NCBI GenBank assembly: GCA_028023455.1
Contig: JAQFVV010012416.1
Span: forward strand, 791,001 to 855,000
From: Epiperipatus broadwayi
Taxonomy: Eukaryota > Onychophora > Udeonychophora > Euonychophora > Peripatidae
DNA: 64,000 nt
Direction of reading: 5' to 3'
Every line of letters starts with the position of its first letter. Position 1 is the stretch's first letter. The notes beneath the pieces are model-generated. The model ran no database searches and was not told the DNA's origin. It was given only the letters and a program-made list of their open reading frames with translations. A program made the position numbers and the translations under genes. This document shows positions 49,100 to 62,000 of the stretch, in pieces.

Positions 49100-49844
49100 T
49101 TGACAATATATGTTTTTTTGAGTTCATACTATTACTGAAGAATTATTTATATAATGAATTGTCTTGGGTATCACCTAATGTAATCATTTAAAGAATGAAT
49201 TTTGAATTCTTATTACCTTTTTATTTGACTTCGTTAGATATTAACATGTCTTTGATCACGGTTAGGAAGACTTTTTAAGTTATCATCATCATCGGCAAGG
49301 CTATCTGATATTGTCTATGATCTTTTGATAATTGTCATAAAAAGTAAAAGAAAAAAGTTTTATTAATCCTACATAATGTTTTATTGCGTGAGAATGAGAT
49401 TAATAAAATATTAAATAAGTTTCAAAGCTTGTAAAATAATTGTGGTAAAAATGATAAAAACTAAGAAAAGATTTAAAAAAATATTAAGAATAAAAATTGG
49501 ATAGAAAATTAAAAGACAGGTTAGTGTTTTAAAATATTTGGGGTGAACTAGCATTAAAACTTTAAGAGATTAGTCTGTTGAGGATTAGAATTAGATCAAA
49601 TAAAGACTTTTATTAAATGTGCATTTTAGGATGTAGCTTTATTTAGAGTAAACATGGCCAAGTAAGAAAAGTAAGAAGTAAAAAAAGCTTTGAATAGACG
49701 AATTTCAAGGGGGGTGGGGATGAAAAGATTTACTATCTCGATTGAAGAGAATAAGCGAGAATAATTTTTGAGGAATTTATGAAAAACTTAATTGGATATC
49801 TAAATTAGAAGCAGATGAAATTAAATGCAAGTTACTATATATAA

Positions 49845-50030
49845 AGATAGACGTAAATTATAGGGGATTTGAACCCAAACCTTTAAAATGCTAGTTCAGC
49901 ATGAAATAGGTATATTGGAGATAATTTATCTTTTTCACATGTATGTGGTCATGTGTTTCGGTTGTATAAGATAAAGTGGATGACTGAAAAGAACTTGAAA
50001 GTCTGGATTCAAATCCTTTTTAATTAAAGC
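49845..50030. mobile_element. Family C element, copy 3, partial
   Basis: GGGGATTTGAACCCAAACCT and TAGTTCAGCATGAAATA appear in inverse order to copy 1, then ATTCAAATCC at about 50008. Only about 190 bp is recognisable. Confidence 0.5.
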
Positions 50031-50589
50031 AGATGAATTATAAAAGATTTATTGAAAAAGATTGTAGAAAATATAAATAAAAAAAGATAGAAGAAAAAAG
50101 AATTTAACTGATGAGCTTAAAAACATAAAATAATTGTAATTATTTAAATGTGGGGAATAAAGTCTGTTTTAGTATATGAGAATTGACTTTTGAAAGACAC
50201 TGATGATGATTATTATAGTTATTATTTTGAAGCAACACTTTGAAAATCGCAATCACCATTGTTCAGGTTCTGGAGATTTGATGTGAACTATAAAGTGATT
50301 CGTTACATTATGTAACCTATAGTGCAAAGGCGACAATGTGATTTATCATTTAATATTTAAGATATTCATCTAATGATTTGAAAGAAGTCATACAGCAATG
50401 GAAGAATGGATAATGTTTTTAATCTTTGGAAAAATCTTTTCCAAATTTTATCACTTCACAATATAGAATAGCAACTTCATACAAAATGAAGTTACCACTA
50501 AATCTTTTGTAATAGTTTTTATCAAAGCTTTTCTATGGACACTTAAATGTGGAATAATAGCAAACCTTACATAACATATGTTTAATATA

Positions 50590-51883
50590 CAGGGTGGCCC
50601 AAAAGTAGGTTTACAGTTATTAAACTACCTTTTATATGGTTGAAGTTACTTGCTTAGTAATACCAATATAAAACATATGTAATGATAACTTTTTACTTGA
50701 TGATATTTTTTTATTTCAGGATTAATGGTGAACAATTTAAATCAAGAGCAAAGGAAATGGATATTAAAGCAGTATTGGAAGTCTGAAAATGCCGAGATGG
50801 TACGTACAGCATGGCAAGAAACTTTTAACACTTCTCCACCTTCACAACAAACAATTTATTGTCTAAGGAATAAATTTGATGAAACAGGTTCAGTGAGTAA
50901 TGCACCAAAATCTGGACATTCTAAAGCTTCTGACACCAAAGAAAATGAAGTGTTAGTGGCTATGACATTTGTGAACAGTCCAAGGAAATCCACACGACGT
51001 GCTTCTGCAGAACTATCCATACCAAAAAGATCATTGCAACACTTAATGTGTAAACTGAAATTAAAACCTTATCGACCAAGACTAGTACATGGTCTTTTAG
51101 AGGATGATGCAGATCGTCAGCTGCAGTTCTGCAAAATGATGCATAATCAATTTACTGGAGAAGAACTGACTCTTTGGATAAAATTATTTGGTCAGATTAG
51201 ACTTGTTTTAAATTATCTGGTCATGTGAACAGGCATAACTGTGTGTACTGGGCATTTGACCACAGAGACTGAACTAAACCAGCCTGGTATTACAGTTTGG
51301 GGTGTATTATCAAGCAAAGGTGTTGTTGGGCCCATTTTTAATGGAACTGTAAATGGAGAGAACTACCTGGACATGCTTCGTGAAATAGTAGTGCCACAAC
51401 TCAAAACTAAACCTAACTTTGATGAACTTTTCTTTCAGCAAGATGGAGTACCACCACATTATGCATCTACAGTAAAAGACTACCTTAACCAAGTTTTTCC
51501 ACAGCATTTGTTTGGAAGAAGGGGCAGTATCGAATGGCCACCATATTCACCTGACCTGACACCTATGGATTTCTTTTTTGGGGGTGTTGTTAAGAACAAG
51601 GTTTATGAGAAGAAACCCAAAACAATAAATGATTTAAAAGATTACATTCATCTCGCATTCACAGAAATTGATGAAGAGCGGAATTTGTGCCGCACTGTGT
51701 GTCAGAGTGTCCTGGAGAGATTTGAAGAATGTTGCAATGTTGAAGGAGGATATTTTGAGCATCTGAGAGATTAAATTGTTTATGTTTATGTTAACAGGTA
51801 TAATGAATTTCCCGCTGTTCTAGTGTCGAATTTTCAAATAAATAGTCTACGTGATAACTGTAAACCTACTTTTGGGCCACCTG
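50590..51883 (+). mobile_element. mariner-superfamily element (1.29 kb), terminal inverted repeats intact
   Basis: Left terminus CAGGGTGGCCCAAAAGTAGG and its continuation (50590-50620) is repeated in inverse at 51854-51883, differing by one missing G over about 31 bases. The left flank is TA; the right flank now reads TT, so the TA target duplication is damaged. The length suits a complete mariner. Most of the interior is one transposase reading frame. Near-identical ends suggest a fairly recent insertion. Confidence 0.9.
50725..51774 (+). pseudogene. mariner-like transposase, broken by a local out-of-frame patch
   Basis: DDE/D transposase that would cut and rejoin at the element's terminal repeats. 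The N-terminal part (50725 to about 51170) shows helix-turn-helix-like DNA-binding segments. The first catalytic Asp lies in WSD (codon 51195-51197), but only in a frame shifted from the start; that frame has a TAG directly after it and also holds VNRHNCVYW. The original frame returns by about 51255 (ELNQPGITVWG). The second Asp is in FFQQDGVPPHY and the third in SPDLTPMDFF, with 41 residues between them. This spacing differs from DD34D mariners and matches what I recall of the rosa-type DD41D group. Two compensating indels and one stop make it non-functional as read. The frame closes at 51774 after EGGYFEHLRD. Confidence 0.85.
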
Positions 51884-52677
51884 TTCACACTCACAATTTA
51901 ATATAAAATGTACACATTAAGTTGTCAAGAGAAATAATTAACCATTTCCAGATCCTGAAAAAAAATCTCACCAGCTGATGTTTTAATCAATAATATTGTT
52001 AGTCCTGAAGTTATTCATAATGGAATTTGAATAGTCTTTGACCCAATGTTGGCATTATAATTTTATGATAAATTGTTACATTAAATAGTTCCAATAGAAT
52101 TATTAAAAAATGTTTATTTTAGTTTTCATTACTGTTTCTAGATATCAGGAATCATCAAATGATAAGAAAGCTCTATAGTTCAAAGGTCATCTTTGCAGAA
52201 GTCAAACTACACAAACTTTATTTACCAGATGTCTGTTATCTGGGATTATCCTAATTTGAGATCTCAAATCCCTGTATCCTGATAAAAGGTTTTGAAATGG
52301 TTGAATTTTTGGGGAAAAAATTCCTGAAAATTGCCCCTTTTTGTTTATTTTTCTATTAATAATTAATTATTAAAGTAAACCTAACTCCATGATTATATTA
52401 ATAAAACTTTAGTTTTTTCGGTGTAATAGATAGAGGTTAACTTTTCTTTTAAGCTGTAGTTCATTGTATGGTTATATCAAGAAACTAAAATTTCCCAATA
52501 CATATGTATGCCATTTATTTTTAAATTGTGATATTTGTACAAGTTCTTATTTTGTATTAGTTTAAAACTGAAGTTCATAATAAATATTAATTAATGATAC
52601 TTCTTTTTGTTCATCTAAGCAATTATAGATTTTGCACAAGTTCGGAAATGGGGAGCAAGAACAATGTGAGAAGTCTT

Positions 52678-52761
52678 GCGTTGTTAGCTGAGAGGTATCG
52701 CAGCCGCCATGCAAGCAAGTAGTTGGTTGCAGACGGTTGTGGGTTCGCGTCCGGCCGATGC
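52678..52761 (+). mobile_element. tRNA-like SINE head, divergent copy
   Basis: GTTAGCTGAGAGGTATCGCA resembles the D-arm/box A region, box B is GGGTTCGCGTCC, and it ends GGCCGATGCTATGACATATG like the other two copies. It lies 300 bp from the 53067 copy. Confidence 0.6.
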
Positions 52762-53066
52762 TATGACATATGGAAAAAAAGAACAATGTGAGTGACCCTA
52801 TAGAAGTTTTAACCTAAATAAAAGTACCTTTAAAGTTGGTTTTCTAAACTTTTTTTAAAAAATTCCTTTGAACCTCCTCTGGACTTGAGGTTGGATCATA
52901 TCATCACCCTTTTGTCTCAATAATAATCTGGAAACTCTACATAAAATGAAAATGATTGTTTATATTACATTCGTAAAGAAAAACGATTATTTCTAAAAGT
53001 ACTTTTTTATTCCATAATTACTGTTTTGAATGATGTTTTTAATAATAAATATAAAATATTTGTCAA

Positions 53067-53146
53067 GCATTGGTGGTTGAGAGGTCAGTGACAGCTGCTT
53101 TACAAGCAGTTGTCCAGGGTTAGTGGGTTCGCTTCCCGGCTGATGC
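53067..53146 (+). mobile_element. tRNA-like SINE head, best acceptor stem
   Basis: GCATTGG and CTGATGC can pair over seven positions, allowing two G-T pairs. It has TGGTTGAGAGGT, loop TTTACAA and box B GGGTTCGCTTCCC, then TATGACACATGAGAAAA. Same family as 49022-49099. Confidence 0.65.
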
Positions 53147-53399
53147 TATGACACATGAGAAAATATATATATAAAATATTTTTTATTTTTATAATTATAT
53201 TATGTTTTTAAAAGGATTTTAACTTACACTGTGGAAAACATGAGGGGGAGGGGTATTTTAATGTAAAAAAGTAAAAAATTATATATATAATTTTTTTAAA
53301 TAAATTTGTTACTTTTAACATTTTTTATTGTTTTAGTTCACTAGAAAATTAATTTTAATATTAATAATGCCAGAAATAGTTTTATTATTATAAAGTCTA

Positions 53400-53925
53400 T
53401 TCCAATTGAAGACTAAATATATTAAACCACTAAACATCACATAATCATCATTTTCTATGCCTCTGTTTTAACAGCTTGTGTAAGTATAGAGAATGGTGAT
53501 CATGTGTTGTTTAATGGTTCAATACCAATTCTGCCCAATAGGATGTTGGCGACTGTGATTACTAAAGAACTATGGACATCAAAATGTACAAATGCTGAAC
53601 TGGATTCAGGTCTATATGATTATATAAGTAAATGAGTTGGAATTGAAAACCTTATTGTGTTTTCATCTTGGATTCATAGCTTTATAGTTAACTCAAAAGG
53701 TAAAAGGTGGCTGCTGGAGGATTGTATCACATCCTAAGACCTAGGTGTAGTGCTCTCAAATTCAATGCTCCATACTGAAGAAAGCCACATGCTAGCAAAT
53801 AGTCTGAGGATATTGGATGAGTAGGCATTAGATAGGGATTTTATGCACAAACCTTCTTGCATCCATTGATAACTCTGGCTTGCACTATGTGGCACCACTG
53901 TATGGAGAGTTTTGCCTCCTGTTTT
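53400..53925. mobile_element. Family E copy 5, long form
   Basis: Contains the core (CCTAAGACCTAGGTGTAGTG ... TATGGAGAGTTTTGCC) plus an outer half (GGATTCAGGTCTATATGATT) that ends in its own foldback, ACCACTAAACATCACATAAT paired with GTGATCATGTGTTGTTTAAT. This shows the full unit is more than 500 bp, and the 250-bp copies are internal deletions or solo parts. Confidence 0.75.
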
Positions 53926-54948
53926 AAGACTAAATATAGGAGGAAATTTTGCAATGTTAGCTTTAATTTAGTTAAGTTGATTTATCAGAAAAGATTTAAC
54001 AAAAAAAAAATTAAATTATGCAATTATAAAAAGAAATATAAATTGAGAGAGAGAGAGATCAACAGCATGCAAGACAAGAATACAGTTGTTTGAGAGATAA
54101 ATCATGATAATGCTTACACGGATAAACCATGACTACTTAGTCTATGAATATAGGAGGGTAGAACTACAGTATATATTTTACAGACCACATTGTCTAAGTA
54201 AATGTGTTTACAATCTCTTATAGGAATAAAAGATACTATTAAGCATATATTTGTGATAAAGCATTACATGTATTGGTGGAAATGTTTTTTTTTCATATAT
54301 ACTCTCAGACTGAAAAAATAAATTTGGTTTTACATTCAGTGAACTGGGGTAGGTAATGAATTTCATCGAGGATCGATCAATATTATTTGCCAAAAATAAG
54401 AACAATTTCTGTTAATACATAGGCATTCTAAATATTAATCCATTTTATATAAATACTACTATCTGTTTTGTATCTTTTACAGAATTTGCTTGATGGATTC
54501 ATTTTTCATGACTTTTTATAAAGTTGATGTAATATAGTAAAGGTATTCTGAAATAATTCACACTGTATGTTAATGATTTTAATACATCAGTTCCCAATTG
54601 AACAAATAATTCATTACCCACACTTTGCTTAATCTGATTTATGTTCAAATTGAAATAAAATATAGAGCTCTATAGCTGTGGTGTACTAAAGTGTATCCTC
54701 TTAGAATAACCATATTAATCAAATGTTATCATACTGAAAATATTGTTTTAATGAAAACTTTTTTAATTTTAAAAAGCACATATTATTTGCAAAATCATAT
54801 TTTTAATAATATTAAAAATAATGGATCCTCTATGGTTAATAATTATTGCATTGCGAACAAATGCACAAAACAGGATAACTTTTTTGTATTATTGAATTTA
54901 TTACTCAACTATGAAAAAAGTCAAATTACTTTTTTGTTAATGAATTAA

Positions 54949-54997
54949 ATAAAGGTATCCTTATATATATATATATATATATATAAGGATACCTTTA

Positions 54998-55003
<6 letters not shown>
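54949..55003. repeat. Palindrome around (TA)n
   Basis: AAATAAAGGTATCCTTATAT and its exact inverse ending AAGGATACCTTTATTT flank a TA run, followed by another TA run to about 55030. Perfect arms of about 18 unique bases. Confidence 0.85.
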
Positions 55004-55033
<30 letters not shown>

Positions 55034-56662
55034 CTGACTTTTGAGTTAGCATATTAGATCTAGTTTCTAGAGTCCCAGCCCTCCACTGAGGTGAGCCTCA
55101 ATCTCGAAACCTATTAGTCTGGAAATAGGGACTTTCCAATAGAGATTTTGAATTTTTTCTCTTTCGGCACTTATAAAATAAAGCTCGATTAAAGTTATTG
55201 GTAAACTCCCTCTAGTGAAGATTTAAATGCAAGCTTAAAAGCAAGTTAGAAAATTTATGACTTGTTTTATTAATTATATATATATAGTGACCTGGGTGAA
55301 GTTAATTTTCATGCTTAAAAATTGTAAGCTAGTTAATGGGTTTATTTCTGACAAAATATCATTGTTAAATTGGTTTTTTAAATTGATTAATAATTTATTA
55401 AAGTTATTATATTATTAGTGTTCAAAGGATTTAGATAAAGTTAGTGTATTTGAAATAAATATTAGAGTTACTTAAAACTTTACAAATTAACCATTAAACA
55501 GAGTAAATTAGAAAGTATGTAGAGTAATTTAATGTCTGTGTGTATGAATGTATATGCATGCATGGTGGTTTAGTAAAAATGTTATTTATTATAAGTAAAA
55601 TTAATTTTAGTTTATTGAATATTTAAAAATAAATGAATGATTAATTTAACATTGAAAATATTTAAAACAAAAAGAACTTCTAATAAAAATTTAAAATAAT
55701 AAATGTTTTATTTATTCTATTGTTTTTTTTATATATTAACTAAATAATTAATAAAAGTAAAGTTTAAATTTGGAAAAGTTTTAAATTACCATGTAATTAA
55801 ATGTACATTAATATTAAATAATTTTTAATTTAGTTCCATGTTGTCATTTACATATTTTTAGTAGATGTCATATTTTTAAAAGGTGTGTCTAATTAAAATG
55901 CCCATCAAAATAAAAAAAATATATAAAAATAAGAGATTTTCCAGTATTGTGGATTGGTGTGCTTGTTTTCCCTCAACTGAACTCTTTTCTCATCCAAGAA
56001 GACAGTAATATTTAATTTGAATTTTTTTTTATTCTATATTTAAAAGTGTTAATTTTTTAATTTTTTTTTATTATTTCTTAATAACAATGCTTTGCTAGAA
56101 AAAAATAAGGTATTGAGTTTTTCCTATGCCTTAACCTAATCTGTAATCTGCTAAAGAAAGTAACAAAATGCTTAAAGAAAATTGTTGCTATTTTTAATTT
56201 GTTTTATCCAATTATGCTTGAACATAAAGTTATGGAATGAAAAGATAATCTGTTTTGCATTATTTTTCAAAGCTATACTAAACACTACTGGACCATTCCT
56301 ATTTAATATTTCTTACTTTTATTAAAGTAAAATTCAAATCTACAATTAAGATACTTTTGAAATTCACTTTAAAGTTAAAGGAAAATAAAATGCTTCAATG
56401 GAAATTGACATTAGTTAATTTAAAATGTGCAACTCCTAACCATTTCAGTGAGAATTTTATTTTTAAGTGTTATCTTAATAAAGATTTTAAAATGCTGACT
56501 TGCCTATTTTATAAAATAAAATGAACTTTATTTTGAGATAATTGTTAGTTTCCAAGAGAATGTTTAAAATATAAAATAAGTGAATAGATTAATATGAAGT
56601 TTTATGAAAAAAATATGACTTCAACATATAATACAACAATATTATGAAATATAAAAATGAGC

Positions 56663-57033
56663 TAAACAATGAGCATTTGCCAATTGCTCAGCAAGGTACC
56701 TCTGACTATGGTTATGTGCTTGGGCACTTCTCAGAGAGGTGCTAAGTAGCTTCAGACACTAGATCTAAAAATACCAATCCAAAGCCAGCATTTATCTAAA
56801 AGTTATATATTGAGTGGAAAATCTGAAATTTTCAGACACCTATATGTCTATAAACCCAACTATTTAACTCAAATAGCTATTTGGGGCTGAGAGATCTTCA
56901 GCCATACCATATATTAGTAGTCTTAGCAATATAACATCACATAAGAATTAAGGCAGAGACTATTTTAAATGCTTTCTCTGGCTAAGCATTTATCACAAAG
57001 CTTGTTGAGCAATTGGAAAATGCTCATTGTTTA
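56663..57033. mobile_element. MITE-like element with about 30-bp terminal inverted repeats
   Basis: The left end TAAACAATGAGCATTTGCCA and the right end in inverse TAAACAATGAGCATTTTCCA continue in agreement through CAATTGCTCARCAAG. It is 371 bp with no ORF. The flanking duplication is unclear, so the superfamily is not assigned. Confidence 0.75.
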
Positions 57034-60000
57034 TATCTTACAAGTTTAAGAGAATTGGATCATGTGATTTATGACTTGTAAAAATAAGTTATTTAAATTG
57101 CTGACTTTTAAAATGAGTAATTTTTTTTAATTGTTATCATTAAATGCTCTTGAATGAATAGAATATTTTGAAAGAAATATTTAAAATGTCTTTTAAAAAT
57201 GAAGGAATTGATCATTTTTCAATATATAATCATGAACAAATTTAATAAAAATATTTCTAATAAGATTTGCTGCTAGAAGTAAAAAAAGTGTATATTAAAA
57301 CCAGCTATAGCTAATCCTTTGAATAAACCTATGAGTGAATAAATGGAAATTGTTTGTTAAATGTTGCTATTTCATATCATTTATCTCCAGGAGGTCATAA
57401 ATGCTTTTATTATTTCAGAAAAGTAACAAGGTTCAGATGTTTCATTTCTAAATATAATTTTCCAGCAAAAGAACATTGTTTTCCCATATTGGATAGCTCA
57501 TTGCAGTTGGGACTCAGATAAAGCACTATGGGTGTTTAAAAAATATAATAATAATTTTATTATTATTATTTATTAATTATTATTTTCATATTATGCAAAA
57601 GTATTTTTCTTTAGTTACATGATCAATTATGCATTTCTTCTTATGTTTATTATTATTGGCTTAAAATATGTTATATGAGATACAACCAGGTAAAAATACA
57701 CATATCTTTATGTTCATGAGTAATATTTTATTAATACCTTATTAATTTCCTTATGAGTAAACAGCTAATATATGGTTTATCAGAAAATCGTAATAGTTTT
57801 AATTTTTATAATAATTTCATTATAAAGTTTTTAACATGACAGGGTATCTATTAGTATTATATTTAGCAATATATGCCTATGTTATTTATGTTCACTTTAG
57901 TTTATAAAATTTTATGCTGTTTTTATCGAATACGTGTTTCTTATTAATTGCAAAATTTTTTAATATGCTACTTAAAGAATTTTATAGTCGTTTGCCTCAT
58001 ATTTATTTGTTGGTTTCATACATTGTTTAATATATCTATTTTTGAGATTGAAGATTTATTTCTCTAGTTTTTTCAGTGATAATTTTTTTTATCATGACAT
58101 GGTTTTGCCTAGGATATATACTAGTCCCGTTTTAATAAGTGTGGGATGCATGTGGCTTTATTATATTTTGTATCTTACTTATATTGGATGTTGGTAGATT
58201 TGAGTGTGCTCTCCCCAATGTTTAGTATTTATTTCTCATGATAGGATTATACTTGATACTTTATGATTTTCATACTTAGCTAGTATAGCTAGATCCCTAG
58301 AGAGGATTTTTCTCATGGTATATTTTCCATTTCCATGTGTTGATGTCCACACATATATTTACCTAAGAAAAAGGTTGGAATATACCATTGTTTTGTTCTA
58401 ATTGTATAGTTAACACAGATGAGCTTTTCTATATTATGAATATATTTAATTATATTCCACTATGTAAGGTAAAGTTATGGATGTTTTAAGATTGTCATGG
58501 CAGTGATAAGGTAGAATTTTCAAGTGTATAGTCACTTCAGGGACACTTTTCTATCTGTAGTGTTTAGTTAAGTGAAATAATGGATGTGTTGTACTGTTGT
58601 GCCTTGCCAGAAGTTTACAAACAAACCAACAAATACATTAGTAATTTGATGTTTATTTGTGTGAATAGCATAATTAGAGGTGTCCATATGCAATATTATC
58701 ATTATCACCATCCAAAAGTAGTTCACCAATGAATTAGTAAGACAATTAAAGAGTTAAAATAATTTATTACGTGGACATGGCGAAAATCTAGTATGTTGTG
58801 TGCATGGCTTCTGAAGTGCTTTCTCATATTTTTATTGTTAAGTAAATACTTCCAGACAGTAATTGTTTTGTTTGTGTTGTGTATAATAATTAATATTATC
58901 ATAACATTTTGCTGGTAAAAATTCAACTATCTGTCAATTAGAATTTAAGTTTTTCTAATTTTTAGTATGTTTTGTAAATGCTATCAATAGAATATTATAA
59001 ATTAATATGATAAGCAATAGTAGCTTCCTGGACATAAAAGTGTATCTTAGATATATTTCTGTTTTATTATATTTTGAAAGCTGTTTAGTAAATAAATATT
59101 TTATGAAAATAGCATAGCCTGAGAAAAAATCTGTTAAGAGTAAGTTATCAAAGTAGTAAATTAGTCTTACTTTAAAATGAGTGTGTCATAAAATAAATCA
59201 CCCAAATGTTTGTATAAATAATCAAGGATTTTTGCAAGTATGTAGGAAGTTATTTTATCAACTATTTTAATTTGCATCTTCTTTGACAAAAGTAATAAAT
59301 AAATTTTGTAACCTGTAAATTTGATGTTAAATGTTAGTAAATGTATTATTATTATTATTAGAATTTAGTCTTTGTTTTTATTTATATGATTTTTTGAGTC
59401 CTGAATTCTTAATTAGATTACAGAAATCTTGGTAAATCAAATAATACATTCATAAGACGCACATCCAAATTTAAAAATGCAAAGGTTGCATAAGTGTTAT
59501 AATTCCAATAATTGGAGTTGCATTTGAAAGAATTAAATATTTATTAGATTTCATTTTGAATTCATTAAACAATTCAGACTGCATATTATTTAATGTTTCA
59601 CAAACAAAGAGTATATTATTTTAGAAATTGATTTTAAATTGATTGTTGATAAGTATTAGAATGGCATAAAAAGTACTTTTTCTTTCTAGACACTCGAATA
59701 TCATCCTGGGGGAAAGACTTTCATTTTCCAAATTTATATTTTTTTAAACAATATGAATATTAGTTAGATTAAACATTTTTGTAATTAATTGTTGTTGTTA
59801 TTATAATATATTGGGATATTTTACCTTATAGGTGAAGTGTATGTCTCCTTTAGTCTACTAGGATGTCATTCATTTATTCAATAACATATGATGATAAATA
59901 TTCAAAATTAATTAAAAAAAAAAAGAACCTTGAGTTCGTTATATATTATTTCATGATTATTCAAATTAATTTTATTATAGCAAAAGTCAATAGTGTGGCA

Positions 60001-60731
60001 TTAATAGAATAATTATAGTTCATTGTACTATAAGAAAAGTACATTCGCTTAGATCAGATCATGGCAATAAAATGGATTGGTGATTAATATTTGTTTCTTA
60101 AAATATTTTAAGAATACATAATAAAAGAAGTTCATTTTAAGATTTTATATCACATGCAAATACTTATGCTACTTGGGGAATGCGTTTTAATATAAGGAAA
60201 GTTGCGTGATTTGAAAAGTAGTATATAAGAATAGGTCAGATTTCTCCTCTTAATTTATTTGTCTGCATTATAATATGCTTTTATCATTAGTTTAAATTTC
60301 CTTGTATTTTAATGTATGACTTTGTAGTAATAACCCACTGAGCTTAGCCATAAGATGATTTCATCATTGCCAGGATAGTGGAGAAATTGTTGTTAAGAGT
60401 CTCTGACAATATTTATATTTGGATTAGAAATGACACATCCCATCCTTTTTTCATATATAGTTATAATATATACAGTGGCATAATGAATTATATTCAGTTT
60501 GCTATTAAAACGAAGTAAATTGAGTTCACTACTAATAAAAAAAGTACTTTTATTTCCATATCTTTAAGTTCAATTAATATTTAATTCTGAATAATATGAT
60601 ATATGTATATATAATATTTAAATACAAGTCCTGTCTAATTATATATATATATAAGTGAAATAATGCTCAAAGCATATATATATATAATAAATTAAGTTTG
60701 ACGTCTGTATTCTTTCCAAAATATATGTAAC
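57034..60731. other. Gene-poor AT-rich stretch
   Basis: Contains (TTA)n near 57550-57590 and TA runs near 60630-60690. No exon, RNA gene or transposon recognised on either strand. Confidence 0.5.
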
Positions 60732-60964
60732 ATTCAAATCTATATATATATATATCGAATACAGTAAAATTCACACAAATTTAAAGTTATTTTATTAGAA
60801 GTAAGTTCAACTATATATCTTGTACACTTTGTCAACTATATGGTCATTTTCAATGTTATATGGTCGACAAAGACTACGAGATATATAGTTGAAAGTACTT
60901 TTAATAAAAAAACTTTAAATTTATATGAATTTTACTGTTTTCGATATATATATAGATTTGAATA
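60732..60964. repeat. Long palindrome (about 230 bp)
   Basis: ATTCAAATCTATATATATAT, ACAGTAAAATTCACACAAAT and CAACTATATATCTTGTACAC pair with the matching inverse segments up to ATATAGATTTGAAT. Arms are about 100 bases with a few mismatches around a centre near 60845. Confidence 0.8.
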
Positions 60965-61145
60965 TTATATATATATTCAAATTAATTCACTATCTTATAA
61001 GCTATTAATCCAGTAAAAAATATATCAGACTAACTCCTCTCACATACAAAAAAATATTTGATGGAAAAACACTGTTCGTGATATAACATAGAAGCAGAAT
61101 AATTTTAATTTCTCACCCAAAATGGATAGCTTGACTTTCTATATA

Positions 61146-62000
61146 TGAGGGATTATCCAAACGTGATTGGAATTTTATAATAAAAATTGTTTGTTTATTT
61201 TTAAGTTTTATAAATTTAATCTCTTTCAAATTACTATCCATTTGATGCAATACACAGGTCTAAACATGTTTTTCACTTTTCAAAGTAGTCTGGAAATGCA
61301 AAGTGATGCCTTTTAATGCCTGTGGTGTTTACAAACAAAAAAAGACATTTTTTATTTGAGAGATTAAACAAATCACATGGTGAGATCAAGTGAATATTGC
61401 TGATAGATAAGTTGGGTCATGCTCAATTTAATTAAAAATTGTTTTCATGTTCAAGGCTTTGAGAGATGAGACTATGTTGGGGGGGGGGGTGAAGCTTGCA
61501 TTCTTTTCTTTGCCATAAAATGGGGTGTTTACATTTTACGACATCATGTAAATGTTTCAGAACTGTCAGATAAAATGCCTGACCATTACTCACTAAATCT
61601 GGGAGAAAAATATGTCATTTGGGTAATAAAAAATAATCAGCATTGCTTTAACTTTGGCTTCACTTGTGGCCCTTTTAGGGATGTGATGAATTTAACTTCT
61701 CTATTAAACCACTCACAAACTTGTGTTTTCATGAGATCAGCTTATTTGTAATATGTTTAAACATTACGACTGTTTCCCATGCTGTTTTCTGCAAACAAAA
61801 ACAAAATTTCACATAATTCAAACTTTTCAGTCATTATAAACATTTGACCAATATGCAAAATGCACTTTAAATAAAAATGTGCTACATGGCACCATGATTT
61901 CTCACAGAGATGTGATTTGGCTGATTGATGCTGAAAGGTTACAACAGATGCACAAATCAGAGAACAATTTTGGTTATTTTTGTGTCCTTCTTGTAAATAC
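61146..62000 (-). mobile_element. Second DD34D mariner fossil, heavily decayed
   Basis: It shares with the 30.3-31.3 kb copy the blocks around TGATGCCTTTTAATRCCT, TGCTGATAGATAAG and ACAAACTTGTGTTTT. Minus-strand LIYQQYSLDLT (near 61400) is a worn version of the PYSPDLAP motif. The left edge TATGAGGGATTATCCAAACG and the right-side region near 61955-61985 look like relics of inverted ends. There are many stops and no usable frame. Confidence 0.5.

Noticed and set aside
49022-53146. Functional tRNA genes
   Set aside because: The tRNA-like segments are repeated with a common 3' extension and no terminator-spaced ends, which fits SINE heads.
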